Counted from the stretch's first letter, positions 1 to 9,793 are shown. The stretch: 28,344 nucleotides of DNA from Sandaracinus sp. (GCA_020633125.1 JACKEH010000057.1:1-28344); one strand, 5' to 3'. Notes: generated by a model from the sequence alone, not told the origin. Numbers and translations are program-made.

Positions 1-1712
1 GCCGTCAGCATCGCGCGACCCTCGTCGCCGCCGTGACGGTAGATGCCCTCGGCGGCCACGGCGAGCGCATCGCCCTGACCCGCGAAGGTCGAGTCCGCGT
101 GGTAGAGCACCAGGAAGCTCTGAAGCGCCGGGACGACGCTCGCGTCGCCGAGCTCGACGATCGCGCGCACGACGAGCGGCAGAACGCCGATCGGGGTCTC
201 GTGGTCGAGCATGTGCGCGACGAGGCTCGCCACCGACTCGGTCTTTCGCTGCTCCAGCAACGCCGGAACGATCAGCTCGAGCGGCGGCGCCGGGCGTTCG
301 TCGAGGTAGTCGTAGCGCTGCTGAAGCGCCGCGAGCAGATGCTCCGTGCCCGTCGTGCGCTGCCGAAGAACCTCGTTGATGGTCTCGCGAAGCGCGCTCG
401 GCACGCTGCGCTGCGCGTAGAGGTCGAGCAGGACCGACGAGACCTCGGGCGCTTCGAGCGCGCCGAGCTTCTGAATCGCGAAGGCACGCGCGGGAACGAG
501 GCGGTTGTCGGGGTCGCCGGCGATCTCCGCGAGGCTCGTCGCGAGGTCACGTGCTTCGCCCCCGTCGCCCTGCGGCGCGAACCCACGGACGTCGAGACCC
601 GCGCTCGCGAGCGCGCGCTCGGAGCCGCCGGTCCACACGTCGTTGCCGGTCTCCGGCGAGAGAAGGCGAAGCGTGCCGTTCTCGCCGACCACGAAGAGGC
701 CCGAGTCGAGCGCGTCCGCCGCGATGACGTCCTGGTCGAGCATGCGGGCCCAACGCAGGTTTCGCTCCGCGTCGTAGCCGAAGACGTAGCGGTAGTAGAC
801 GAAGTAGAAGCGGTCCCCCGCCAGCCCGAGCTCTTCGCCCGCCGGCGTCGGCGTCGCGTAGAGGCGGATGCGGCCACGCGCCGATCGGGTGCCCGGGGTG
901 GGGAAGAAGCCATCGTCGGCGACGAGCGGCTCACGCGGCGCTTCGGGAAGAAGGGGCGCGTGGTAGGTCGAGCCACTCTTCGTGCCGGAGGCCGAGCGGG
1001 CGTCGAAGCGGTAGAGGCCGTGGCCGCCGTAGTAGACGCCGCTCGGCAGGTCGCGGACCCACGCGATGACGTCGTCGGTCGAACGGAGGCGCGCCTTTTC
1101 GATGCCCGTGGCGAGATCGAGGATCGCGATGTTCTGGCGGTCCCACGGCACGAAGACCCAGGGCCCCCGTGCCTGCGGGTGCCCGAGGGTGCCGGCGATC
1201 TCGTGCTGCCAGAGGTCGCGGCCGCTGCGCGCCTCCACCGCGCGAATGCGACCGACACGGGTGGCGCCACCGCCGGCGCCCACGCTGGCGACGAAGACGA
1301 GCGTGCTGCCCGAGCGGCTGGAGCCCACGTAGGCGAGGCCTTCGATCGGGGTACGCCAGAGGACGCGCCCGCTCGCGGCATCGAGCGCGACGAGACCCTC
1401 GCGGTCGCTCGTGATCACGAGGTCGCCGTGAAGCTCGGGCCGGGTCATCGCTGCGACCTCGGCACGCCACTGCTCGGTTCCGTCGAGGGCGAGGCCGGCC
1501 ACGACGTTCTCCTCGTGAATCGACACGACGAGGCGCGGCTCGCTCGAGGCGTCACGTTCGGCGGGAAGGGTCGCGATCACCTGCGCGACGTCGGTCTCGC
1601 GGTTGTCGGGGAGCTGGTAGCTGAACGCGGGGAGCTGCGTCACGGTCGCGCAGCCTTGAAGGCCCGCGAGTCCGAGAAGCACCGACCCGAGGAGAAGTCG
1701 ACGGCGAATCAC
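1..1712 (-). CDS. PQQ-like beta-propeller / HEAT lipoprotein (3' end outside window)
   Basis: No stop is reached before the window edge, so about 570 codons are visible and the C-terminus is missing. The start is GTG at 1712-1710, which overlaps the TGA of the upstream HEAT gene (GTGA junction), so translation is probably coupled. Residues 1-21 form a lipoprotein signal: Arg-rich start, hydrophobic core, and lipobox LQGC with Cys21. Residues about 35-375 hold repeated propeller-like strands (GLVALDAASGRVLW, RAVEARSGRDLWQ, IAILDLATGIEKARL), typical of PQQ-binding-like or quinoprotein-fold repeats. From about residue 385 the sequence turns helical and HEAT-like (VPARAFAIQKLGALEAPEVS, VRAIVELGDASVVPALQSF). 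No catalytic site is recognisable, and the fold is often a structural or assembly scaffold (BamB-like). I infer an envelope lipoprotein acting in protein-protein contacts. Fold confidence is good, function unknown. Confidence 0.8.
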   Translation of the reverse strand, partial: MIRRRLLLGSVLLGLAGLQGCATVTQLPAFSYQLPDNRETDVAQVIATLPAERDASSEPRLVVSIHEENVVAGLALDGTEQWRAEVAAMTRPELHGDLVITSDREGLVALDAASGRVLWRTPIEGLAYVGSSRSGSTLVFVASVGAGGGATRVGRIRAVEARSGRDLWQHEIAGTLGHPQARGPWVFVPWDRQNIAILDLATGIEKARLRSTDDVIAWVRDLPSGVYYGGHGLYRFDARSASGTKSGSTYHAPLLPEAPREPLVADDGFFPTPGTRSARGRIRLYATPTPAGEELGLAGDRFYFVYYRYVFGYDAERNLRWARMLDQDVIAADALDSGLFVVGENGTLRLLSPETGNDVWTGGSERALASAGLDVRGFAPQGDGGEARDLATSLAEIAGDPDNRLVPARAFAIQKLGALEAPEVSSVLLDLYAQRSVPSALRETINEVLRQRTTGTEHLLAALQQRYDYLDERPAPPLELIVPALLEQRKTESVASLVAHMLDHETPIGVLPLVVRAIVELGDASVVPALQSFLVLYHADSTFAGQGDALAVAAEGIYRHGGDEGRAMLT

Positions 1713-2578
1713 GCGCCACCTCCGACACGCACGCCAGCCGCCGTCTCGGGGATGCGTGCGATGGTCTGTTCGACGAGGGCCTTGAGCTCGCGCTGGCCGC
1801 GATCGCGAATGCGGTCGGGGAAGCTCGCGAGGTATTCTTGGAGGAAACGGCGCACCGACACGCCGGCGACCTCGCCGAGGCGTTCCACGATGGCCTTCTT
1901 CGTCGCGAGCGAGACGTCGCTGCGGCGGAGGAACGCGTCGTAGCCGGTGAGCATCACGCCGAGCGGCTCTTGGCCGAGGAACGCGTGGTAGCGCTCGACC
2001 GACTCGGCGTCGCCGAGCTTGCCGATGGCGATGGCGGCTTCGACCACGTTGCGCTCGAACGCGCGGAAGAGCAGGTCGAGGCTCTGCTGGGCGCCGATCT
2101 CCCCGAGGGCGAGCGCGGCCGCGCCACGCACGCTGCGGTCGCTGTCGCGAAGCCCACGCTCGAGCAGCGGACGAACACGCGGGTCGTCGATGGCTGCGAG
2201 CGCCGCGTAGGCACGACGACGCGCGCCCGGACGGCGGTGGTTGAGCAGCTCGGTGAGCAGATCGATCGAGCTCGGCTCGGCGATGCGCTCGAGCGCGCCG
2301 ATCGCACGGTCCGTGATCACGTCCGATTGACCCGCACGCACCAGCTCGGCGAGCGGCGGCACGACCTCCGGACGATCGATGATCGTGAGCAGGTCGATCG
2401 CTTCGCGGACCTGATCCGCGTCGTTGCTTCGCAGACGCGGGAGGATGCCCTCCAGGTCGGCGAGCGTGACGCGTGGCTGCGCCGGCGCATCCGTGGCGGC
2501 AGCGCGTCCGCGGCGCGCCGGTTGCGCGAGGGCCGTCGAGGCCGAGAGCGCGAGTAGAAGCACGAGGAGGTGTCGCAT
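1709..2578 (-). CDS. Exported HEAT-repeat protein
   Basis: This gene encodes 289 residues. The ATG at 2578-2576 was chosen because it begins a clear Sec signal peptide (MRHLLVLLLALSASTALA, cleavage likely before QPARR). The reading frame stays open upstream to 2821, but that stretch has poor codon usage and no signal. The mature part, from about residue 40, is a chain of HEAT/PBS-lyase-like helical repeats: REAIDLLTIIDRPEVVPPLA, AYAALAAIDDPRVRPLLE, RGAAALALGEIGAQQSLDLL, EAAIAIGKLGDAESVERY. These are protein-interaction solenoids without catalytic residues. The stop overlaps the start of the beta-propeller/HEAT lipoprotein by 4 nt, so the two are almost certainly co-translated and may form a periplasmic complex (inference). 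Confidence 0.85.
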   Translation of the reverse strand: MRHLLVLLLALSASTALAQPARRGRAAATDAPAQPRVTLADLEGILPRLRSNDADQVREAIDLLTIIDRPEVVPPLAELVRAGQSDVITDRAIGALERIAEPSSIDLLTELLNHRRPGARRRAYAALAAIDDPRVRPLLERGLRDSDRSVRGAAALALGEIGAQQSLDLLFRAFERNVVEAAIAIGKLGDAESVERYHAFLGQEPLGVMLTGYDAFLRRSDVSLATKKAIVERLGEVAGVSVRRFLQEYLASFPDRIRDRGQRELKALVEQTIARIPETAAGVRVGGGA

Positions 2579-2959
2579 CGGCAACCCAAGTCGCCCCCGC
2601 CCACGCGTTCCACGTGGGGACGGCCGTTTCGCGGAATCGTGCACCTCCACGGATGGGCTCCGCTTCGTCGTGCAGGATTCCGCCCAAATTCCCCGAGGCG
2701 CCCGTGCGCCTGGCGGGACAGGCGGCACGCATAGCAGAGGATTCCGAAGGCTGCTCGACGAATTGCCGTTCCAGCGAGCGACCGAAAGGAGGGAGCCCGA
2801 CGGCACGTGAGGCCGCCGCAAGGGGGCCGAACCAAGAAAAATTGCCCAGGTAGCGAGACTCGCTCACTCGGGACGCTCGGACCCTTGGCAGAACCCACGC
2901 GGGGAGGGGCCTCGAGGAATCGACTGGTCGCTTTCCGCCGTCGTAGTAGGACCGTGCCC
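2579..2959. other. Divergent intergenic region, 381 bp
   Basis: This stretch separates the minus-strand HEAT operon from the plus-strand NAGPA-like gene and must carry promoters for both. I see no convincing -35/-10 pair. Visible elements are a small hairpin at 2696-2711 (aggcgc, 4-nt loop, gcgcct), an 8-bp direct repeat GGATTCCG at about 2675 and 2743, and a strong purine tract AAAGGAGGG at 2785-2793. The purine tract could be a ribosome site for a GTG at 2807, but the spacing is 14 nt and the codons from 2807 to 2950 look non-coding (AGG, AGT, AAT, CGA). The 2807 start is therefore not preferred. Confidence 0.4.
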
Positions 2960-5587
2960 GTGCCGGTCCCCCGCGCCCATCTCCGTGAACGTTTTCGGTT
3001 GGTGATCGCCGCCCTCGTCGGGTTGGCGGTTCTGCTCGTCTTTCGCTGGGACGGCTTCGCGGACGCCGGCGGGTTCGAGGCGTCCCTGGTGGAAGCCCTC
3101 GCGGACCGCGTGGACGTCGACCCGAGCAGCACGCTGCGCTTCGGCGAAGGCGGGGTGCTTCGCTACGAACCGGTGATTTTCCGAGGCACGGTCGACGAAG
3201 GGGCTCCCGCCGATCTCTTCTTCGTCGAGGTCCGAGCCGCGGAAGACGGCACGGTTCTCTCGACCCGCCACCTTTCGAACCTGACGCGCACCAGCAGCGC
3301 CGACGAGCTCGCGCCCCGACGGGTCGGCGCCCACCACGCGGTCTTCGTCGCCAAGGTCGGCGGTCAGTTCGACGCGGTCACGATGCTCGACCTGCGTGGG
3401 GAGCCGGAGGCCGTCACCCACGGTTGGCCGGCCCGCGCCCGCGCCCAAAACGCGATCACGAACCTTCAGGAGACGGGGCGCGGAGTCGGGTTCGGTCGTC
3501 GCCGCTACGCGATTCGCCCGGCCAGCGAGCACCTCGAGCTCGCGATCGAAGAGGGCCGCGTGCGCATGACCCTCGACGAGGGGTCGGTCGTGGAGCTCGA
3601 TCCCGAGGCCCTCGATCCCGTCGCCGGCGCCGAGCGAGTGGAACCGAACGAACAAGAGAAGGGCATGCCCGGCACGATCACGTGGGTGGTCGACTCGGTG
3701 CGAAACCTCTCGTTCGTCGGTCCGGAGCCGATCGCCTGGCTCGAGTCGCGTGTGTTCGCAGTGAAGGATTATTTCGACCGCGCCTACTACGCGGCGGCGG
3801 GAGGGCCCGACACCGAGGCCGAGGTCGCGGCCGAGATGGGCGTGACCGAAGAAGAAGCGCGGCAGCGCGCGGAGCTCTCCGCGACCGACCCCGAGCTCGG
3901 TTGGCCCCCGGCGCCGCTCGAGCCGATCATCGACGCGCCCGCGCGCGGCGAAGGCGAGTGGCTCGCCGTCGTCGACGATCCCTTCGTGAAGGCGTACCCG
4001 AACGCGCCGCCGGGGTTCGCGACGACCTTCCTTCAGGTCGATCCCGAGCGCCCGTTCACGCGCGTCTACGTGATCGCCTGGGATCCGCGGCAGATTCAGC
4101 TCCGCATCATGAGCGGCACGCAGGAGCCCGAGAGCGCGACCGGCGAGACCGCGCCCGGCATGGTTCCGCGCGACGACGAGACCCTCGACCGCGTGGTCGG
4201 CGGGTTCAACGGCGGCTTCCAGTCGCTGCACGGCGAGTTCGGCATGATGAGCGAGGGCCGGGTCTACCTGCCGCCCAAGCCCTGGGCGGCGACCGTGGGC
4301 GTCTACGACGACGGCCGGGTCGCGATGGGCAGCTGGTCGGGTCCGCCCGAAGGAATTCGCTACTACGCCGAAGAGTGGGCGACGCGACAGATCCCCGAGG
4401 GCATGGTCGAGCTCCGACAGAACCTGACGAGCGTCGTCGAAGGGGACCGCTGGAACCCGTGGCGTCGTTGGTATTGGGGCGCCGCGCCCTCGGGTGACGA
4501 CGAGCAGGTCTACATCGACCGCTCCGGCCTCTGCCTCACGCGCGAGGGCTTCCTCGTCTACTTCTGGGGCAAGTCGATGGGCGCCGAAGAGCTCGGCAAG
4601 GCGATGCACGCGGCGCGCTGCGTGCGCGGCCTGCACCTGGACATGAACCAGCGGCACACCGGCTTCGAGCTCTACCGAACCTACCGCGACGCCGAGCCCT
4701 TGCCGGAGGTGGGTCGCCGCCTGCGGGACGAGTTCGAGTTCGACATCGACGTCCCGCACGTGCGGGGATGGCGCGTGCGTGGCCGGCTGCTCGCGAGCTC
4801 GATGACCCCGATGCGTTTCCCGCGTTACATCCGCCGCGACGCGCGTGATTTCTTCTACCTGACGCAGCGGCCGGTGCTGCCCGGGCCGCACGTGAGCGCC
4901 GACGCGGAAGGCGAGGGCGTCTTCGATTCGCGCGGCCTGCCCAACGCGGGCTGGCCTCACGCCTTCGCACGTGCGTGGCTCGGCGACCCGCCGGCCGAAG
5001 ACGGCGCCCGGACGTGGGTCGTGCGCATCGACGCGTCGCGCGCCAAGCCCGGCGCGGGCGAGGGGCGCGTGCTCGGTTACCTCACGGGCGTCGCCCAGAG
5101 CCGAGGCGCGCTCGGTCTGATGCCGCAGCAACGGACGGTCGGCCGTCGATGGTCGATCGGCCCCGCGGCCGAAGGGGCCGTGCTGCGTGGCGAGCCGCTC
5201 GCGAGCCAGCCGAGCGCCGACGCGGCCCTCGGGGTCGATGCCGACGGCTTCCTCGTCTACGCGGAGCGGGCATCCGATTCGACGCCTCTGGCTGCCCGCA
5301 TGGCGGCGGCGGGGGTCGAGAACGCGCTCGCGCTGCCCGAGGGCGCCCGCCTCGCCTTCGCGCTCCCCGACGGTACCTACGCCGGCGCGGACGCCTACGT
5401 GGTCGAGGTCGATCCGACCACGGCGCTTCCGTTCGTGGCCGAAGAGCGCCCCGCCACCGAGGTGCTCTTCCCCGACGTCGAGCCGCGGCCGTACATGTAT
5501 TGGGGCCCGATGCAGGACACGCGCGTCCGCTACTTGCGCGAGTCCGATCGCCCCAGCCGCTTCCAAGCGCCCGAAGACACCGAGTGA
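2960..5587 (+). CDS. Membrane-anchored protein with phosphodiester glycosidase (NAGPA-like) domain
   Basis: This gene encodes 875 residues from GTG 2960, chosen because TAGGA lies 8 nt upstream. GTG 2954 and 2807 are in-frame alternatives. After a basic N-terminus there is one membrane helix (about residues 12-30, RLVIAALVGLAVLLVF), so the bulk is probably periplasmic. Residues about 360-590 resemble the NAGPA/DUF2233 phosphodiester glycosidase fold: a GGFNGGF motif (Asn417), ATVGVYDDGRVAMGSW, and an acidic LDMNQRHTGFELY motif (Asp561). That last motif sits where the family normally has LDGGGS, so the active site is atypical. The family hydrolyses GlcNAc-1-phosphodiester linkages in the enzymes that have been studied, but activity here is uncertain. 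The C-terminal 280 residues are unrecognised. The gene stands alone, divergent from the HEAT operon. Confidence 0.75.
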   Translation: MPVPRAHLRERFRLVIAALVGLAVLLVFRWDGFADAGGFEASLVEALADRVDVDPSSTLRFGEGGVLRYEPVIFRGTVDEGAPADLFFVEVRAAEDGTVLSTRHLSNLTRTSSADELAPRRVGAHHAVFVAKVGGQFDAVTMLDLRGEPEAVTHGWPARARAQNAITNLQETGRGVGFGRRRYAIRPASEHLELAIEEGRVRMTLDEGSVVELDPEALDPVAGAERVEPNEQEKGMPGTITWVVDSVRNLSFVGPEPIAWLESRVFAVKDYFDRAYYAAAGGPDTEAEVAAEMGVTEEEARQRAELSATDPELGWPPAPLEPIIDAPARGEGEWLAVVDDPFVKAYPNAPPGFATTFLQVDPERPFTRVYVIAWDPRQIQLRIMSGTQEPESATGETAPGMVPRDDETLDRVVGGFNGGFQSLHGEFGMMSEGRVYLPPKPWAATVGVYDDGRVAMGSWSGPPEGIRYYAEEWATRQIPEGMVELRQNLTSVVEGDRWNPWRRWYWGAAPSGDDEQVYIDRSGLCLTREGFLVYFWGKSMGAEELGKAMHAARCVRGLHLDMNQRHTGFELYRTYRDAEPLPEVGRRLRDEFEFDIDVPHVRGWRVRGRLLASSMTPMRFPRYIRRDARDFFYLTQRPVLPGPHVSADAEGEGVFDSRGLPNAGWPHAFARAWLGDPPAEDGARTWVVRIDASRAKPGAGEGRVLGYLTGVAQSRGALGLMPQQRTVGRRWSIGPAAEGAVLRGEPLASQPSADAALGVDADGFLVYAERASDSTPLAARMAAAGVENALALPEGARLAFALPDGTYAGADAYVVEVDPTTALPFVAEERPATEVLFPDVEPRPYMYWGPMQDTRVRYLRESDRPSRFQAPEDTE

Positions 5588-5725
5588 GCGCGCGTCCGCG
5601 GATGACGCGGTGAGTCGTTTTCACCCCGACGCGCTCCGGCCCAAGGAACGTGCCGTCGCCCGTGTCGGAAGCGGGTGGTGACCGAACTCACGAGAAATCC
5701 GACGCTTTTCGCCCCGTCCCGGACC

Positions 5726-5755
5726 TTGACCCGCTCTGTGCAGGGTGGGTACAGT
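5726..5755 (+). promoter_or_regulatory. Promoter of the Ser/Thr kinase gene
   Basis: TTGACC at 5726-5731, an 18-nt spacer and TACAGT at 5750-5755 form a good primary-sigma-like promoter. It implies a leader of about 30 nt before GTG 5794. The rest of the 206-bp gap (5588-5793) shows only a weak 5-bp hairpin soon after the preceding stop (GGTGA/TCACC, near 5610). Confidence 0.55.
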
Positions 5756-5793
5756 GCCGCGATTCTCACGCCCGAAGGGGTCCGAGGACGGCG

Positions 5794-8475
5794 GTGAAGA
5801 AGCCCATCCCATTCGGAAAGTACCTGCTGCTCGAACGCGTCAACGTCGGCGGCATGGCCGAGGTCTTCAAGGCGAAGGCCTTCGGAGTCGAGGGCTTCGA
5901 GCGCCTCGTGGCGGTCAAGCGCATCCTGCCCAGCATCGCGGAGGACCAAGAGTTCATCACGATGTTCATCGACGAGGCGAAGATCGCCGTGCAGCTCACG
6001 CACGCGAACATCGCTTCGATCTTCGATCTCGGCCGGGTCGCGGACAGCTATTTCATCGCGATGGAGTTCGTGCGCGGAAAAGACCTGCGCGCGATCTTCG
6101 ACCGCGTCCGAAAGCGCGGTGAGACCGTTCCAGTTCCGATGGCGTGTTACGTCATCATGAAGGTCTGCGAGGGCCTCGACTACGCGCACAACAAGAAGGA
6201 TTCCGCGGGGCGGGATCTGCATTTGGTGCACCGCGACGTTTCGCCTCAGAACATCCTCTTGTCCTACGACGGTGAGGTCAAGCTCATCGACTTCGGCATC
6301 GCGAAGGCGGCCAACAAGGCCGGCAAGACGCAGGCCGGCATCCTCAAGGGCAAGTTCGGCTACATGTCGCCGGAGCAGGTGCGGGGCCTCCCGCTCGACC
6401 GGCGCAGCGACATCTTCAGTGTCGGCATCGTTCTCTACGAGCTCCTGACCGGCGAGCGTCTCTTCGTCGGTGAGAGCGACTTCTCGACGTTGGAGAAGGT
6501 TCGCAACGTCGAGATCATGCCGCCGAGCACCTACAACCGGAAGATTCCGGAAGAGCTCGAACAGATCGTGCTCAAGGCGCTCGCGAAGGACGTCGAGGAT
6601 CGCTACCAGACCGCGATGGATCTGCACGACGACCTGCAGTCCTTCATGTACACGAGCGGCAACTTCTTCGCGCGCAAGGACCTCGCGGCCTACCAGAAGA
6701 AGGCGTTCTCGGACGAGATCGCGAAGGAAGAAGCGCGCGACGAGCAATACCAGCAGATCAAGGCGCCGAGCTCGTCCGGGCTCGACGCGTTCGACGACCT
6801 GCCGCCCAAGAAAGAAACGCGCCCTCCCGCGCCGCCGTCGATGTCGGCGGGGAACGTGTCGAAGGCGCCGCCTCCGCCCCCTCCGAGACCGCAGCCTCCC
6901 AAGGCGACGCTGCTCGGGCTCGGCGCGGTCGCTGCGCCTCCGCCTCCGCCGCTTCCGCCGAAGCAAGGCGCCGGACCCGACCTCGACATGGACTGGGACG
7001 ACGACGAGCTCGCGACCCAGATCTACGACACGCCGCCCGCCGTGAAGGATCACGGCCCGCTCTTGAGCGCCCCGACGGCAGCACCGGCGCCTTCGTCGGG
7101 ACCGGTGGCGGCTCCGATCTCGGGCTCCGCACCCTTGGGTGCACCGTCGCCCTTCGACGCCGCGTCGGGGGGCAGCCCCTCCGGCTCCGGGCGTCCGGCC
7201 GCACCTCGTCTGAGCGGTGCGCCGTCGCCCTTCGACGACCTCGAGCCCGCCAAGCCCGCACCGCGGAGCGCGCCGCCGACCGCCGTGACGGCACGCCCGG
7301 AGCAACGCCAAGGCTCCGGAAGCAACGTCGGCATGATGGTCGGCATCGCGCTCGCGCTGCTCGGCGTGCTCGGCGCGATCGGTTGGTTCGTGCTGCGTCC
7401 CGGTGCGCCCGGGACGATTCACCTCGAGACGCAGCCGGTGAACGCGGTCGTGGTGTTCGACGAACAGCCGGTCCAGGCCACCTCCAGCCCCTTCGTGATT
7501 CCAAACGTGGAGCCGGGCGTCCCCCACCTCCTCGAGGTTCGAAAGACGGGGTACCGGGTCTGGTCGATGCCCATCGAGCTGCAGCCGGGTCAGACCCTTC
7601 AGCTTCCGCCAGTGACCTTGGTGCCGGAGGGCGAGGTGGCCGTGGCGGCGGGGCCCACGCCGAACGCAGCGGGGACGGCCACGGGGGCCGAGGCTGCGAC
7701 GGCGACGTCCGGGTTCAGTCTCACGAGCGACCCCGCGGGCGCGACGGTCTTCGTCGACGGTCAGGAGAAGGGCGTCACGCCTCTGACCCTCAGCGACCTC
7801 GCGCCGGGCCCGCGCCAGGTGCGGCTCGTCGCCGAGGGGCGCCTGCCGTGGGAGAGCAGCATCAACGTCGTCGAGGGTAGTATCCTGCCGCTCGCGACGG
7901 TGAGCCTCTCGCCGTCGGTTCACGTGAGCTTCACGAGCGATCCGTCGGGTGCGCAGGTCACGCTCGTTCGCGGTTCGACCCGCGAGCCGGTGGGTACCAC
8001 GCCCTGCGAGACCGACGTCGACCCGAGTGTCCGTTGGACGGTCGAGATGGAGGCCGAAGGGTATCGGTCGTGGTCGCAGGATCTGCGAGTCCGCTCCGGT
8101 GCCACCACCGCCGAGATCGACGCCGATCTCTCGCCGGAGCGCGTGGCGACCGGCCCGCGTCGCAACCCGTCCCGTGGGACGTCGATGGTGGGGGCCGAGA
8201 CCACCTCGAGCGGAACGTCCGAGCCGCCGCCGGCGATGAACCCGGAGCCTGCAGCAGGCGGCTCGGGGGCCTTGCGCATCAACTCGCGACCCTGGTCGCA
8301 GGTCTTCGTCGACGGTCGTCTGATCGGCAACACACCCCAGATGAACATCGCGCTCTCCGCAGGCCGTCATCAGGTCACGCTGGTGAACCCGGACTTCAAC
8401 GTGCGGCACACGATCAGCGTGAACATCTCGGCGGGTGAGACGGTGACCCGCATCGTCGACCTACCGATGCCCTGA
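5794..8475 (+). CDS. Transmembrane Ser/Thr protein kinase with four PEGA domains
   Basis: This gene encodes 893 residues. GTG 5794 has GAGGA five nt upstream and lies just below a promoter; the frame is open upstream to 5650, but that would include the promoter. The kinase domain (about 8-280) has all key residues: glycine loop VGGMAEVF (18-25), VAVK with Lys42, helix-C Glu61, HRDVSPQN (Asp148, Asn153), DFG at 166-168 and a YMSPEQ activation-segment end. A Pro/Ala/Ser linker (about 330-505) contains an acidic DWDDDELATQIYD patch and two GAPSPFD repeats. One membrane helix spans about 514-533. Outside are four PEGA-like beta domains at about 539-615, 641-704, 708-780 and 826-891 (for example TSDPAGATVFVDGQEKGVTP). 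PEGA domains are thought to bind envelope or surface polymers, so this is probably an envelope-sensing kinase. It ends at a strong terminator and faces the FHA-GGDEF gene. Confidence 0.92.
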   Translation: MKKPIPFGKYLLLERVNVGGMAEVFKAKAFGVEGFERLVAVKRILPSIAEDQEFITMFIDEAKIAVQLTHANIASIFDLGRVADSYFIAMEFVRGKDLRAIFDRVRKRGETVPVPMACYVIMKVCEGLDYAHNKKDSAGRDLHLVHRDVSPQNILLSYDGEVKLIDFGIAKAANKAGKTQAGILKGKFGYMSPEQVRGLPLDRRSDIFSVGIVLYELLTGERLFVGESDFSTLEKVRNVEIMPPSTYNRKIPEELEQIVLKALAKDVEDRYQTAMDLHDDLQSFMYTSGNFFARKDLAAYQKKAFSDEIAKEEARDEQYQQIKAPSSSGLDAFDDLPPKKETRPPAPPSMSAGNVSKAPPPPPPRPQPPKATLLGLGAVAAPPPPPLPPKQGAGPDLDMDWDDDELATQIYDTPPAVKDHGPLLSAPTAAPAPSSGPVAAPISGSAPLGAPSPFDAASGGSPSGSGRPAAPRLSGAPSPFDDLEPAKPAPRSAPPTAVTARPEQRQGSGSNVGMMVGIALALLGVLGAIGWFVLRPGAPGTIHLETQPVNAVVVFDEQPVQATSSPFVIPNVEPGVPHLLEVRKTGYRVWSMPIELQPGQTLQLPPVTLVPEGEVAVAAGPTPNAAGTATGAEAATATSGFSLTSDPAGATVFVDGQEKGVTPLTLSDLAPGPRQVRLVAEGRLPWESSINVVEGSILPLATVSLSPSVHVSFTSDPSGAQVTLVRGSTREPVGTTPCETDVDPSVRWTVEMEAEGYRSWSQDLRVRSGATTAEIDADLSPERVATGPRRNPSRGTSMVGAETTSSGTSEPPPAMNPEPAAGGSGALRINSRPWSQVFVDGRLIGNTPQMNIALSAGRHQVTLVNPDFNVRHTISVNISAGETVTRIVDLPMP

Positions 8476-8491
8476 GGGGGCTCGCCGAATG

Positions 8492-8520
8492 AAAAACGCC
8501 CCGCTCGCCGGGGCGTTTTT
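8492..8520. terminator. Intrinsic terminator, bidirectional
   Basis: A perfect 11-bp stem (AAAAACGCCCC / GGGGCGTTTTT) encloses a 7-nt loop, 16 nt after the kinase stop. The A-run on one side and T-run on the other make it functional in both directions, fitting its place between converging genes. Confidence 0.9.
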
Positions 8521-8540
8521 CGTTCCGTCTCGCGCGAGCG

Positions 8541-8566
8541 CGCCATCGCGACCGAGCGCGATGGCG
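8541..8566. repeat. Perfect 10-bp inverted repeat in a convergent gap
   Basis: CGCCATCGCG, 6-nt loop ACCGAG, then CGCGATGGCG. It lies 20 bp beyond the kinase terminator and about 180 bp past the stop of the minus-strand cyclase gene. There is no T-tract, so it may be a secondary or Rho-aided terminator, or a protein site. The rest of the gap up to 8746 shows no gene or other clear signal. Confidence 0.5.
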
Positions 8567-8746
8567 TCGAGCACGGACCGGATCGGAGCTTGAGGCAACC
8601 GCGGAGGTCTCCGACTTTCTGATCGGGCTCACGGTTTCGAACGCCCTGAACCGCGGCGGACGAGGAGACTTCCACGAGAACGGGTTGGCGACCACGCGAC
8701 CGAGTCACGCCGAGTCGAGAGCGGGTTCGGACGCGCGAGAGAAGCG

Positions 8747-9631
<885 letters not shown>

Positions 9632-9662
9632 GCGCTCGCCCCTGCGGTCGTCCTGGGGATGA

Positions 9663-9692
9663 AGAGTAAGGAGGACGGCACCTTCGCGTCAA
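9663..9692 (-). promoter_or_regulatory. Promoter of the FHA-GGDEF gene
   Basis: Read on the minus strand: TTGACG (9692-9687), 18-nt spacer, TACTCT (9668-9663). Transcription would begin near 9656, about 25 nt before TTG 9631. The remainder of the 162-bp gap has only a weak GGAAC/GTTCC hairpin at 9726-9740, possibly the end of the CPBP transcript. Confidence 0.5.
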
Positions 9693-9793
9693 CAGCGCAG
9701 TCCCCTTCGTGCCCATCCCTCACGTGGAACATCGCGTTCCCCTCGCTCCCCGCGAGTGAAACCGGTGTTCTCGATCCGTGCGCTTCTCGAGCT

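Noticed and set aside
33..1943. 636-codon plus-strand open frame at the left edge
   Set aside because: Runs antisense to the coupled lipoprotein and HEAT genes, which have signal peptides and recognisable repeats; no domain in the plus frame.
2864..5566. 900-codon antisense open frame opposite the NAGPA-like gene
   Set aside because: Composition is Arg/Gly/Ala/His-rich without domains; it is the usual antisense shadow of a high-GC gene whose real strand has clear motifs and a membrane anchor.
5530..8409. 959-codon antisense open frame opposite the kinase
   Set aside because: Arg-rich shadow; the opposite strand encodes a complete kinase with all catalytic motifs.
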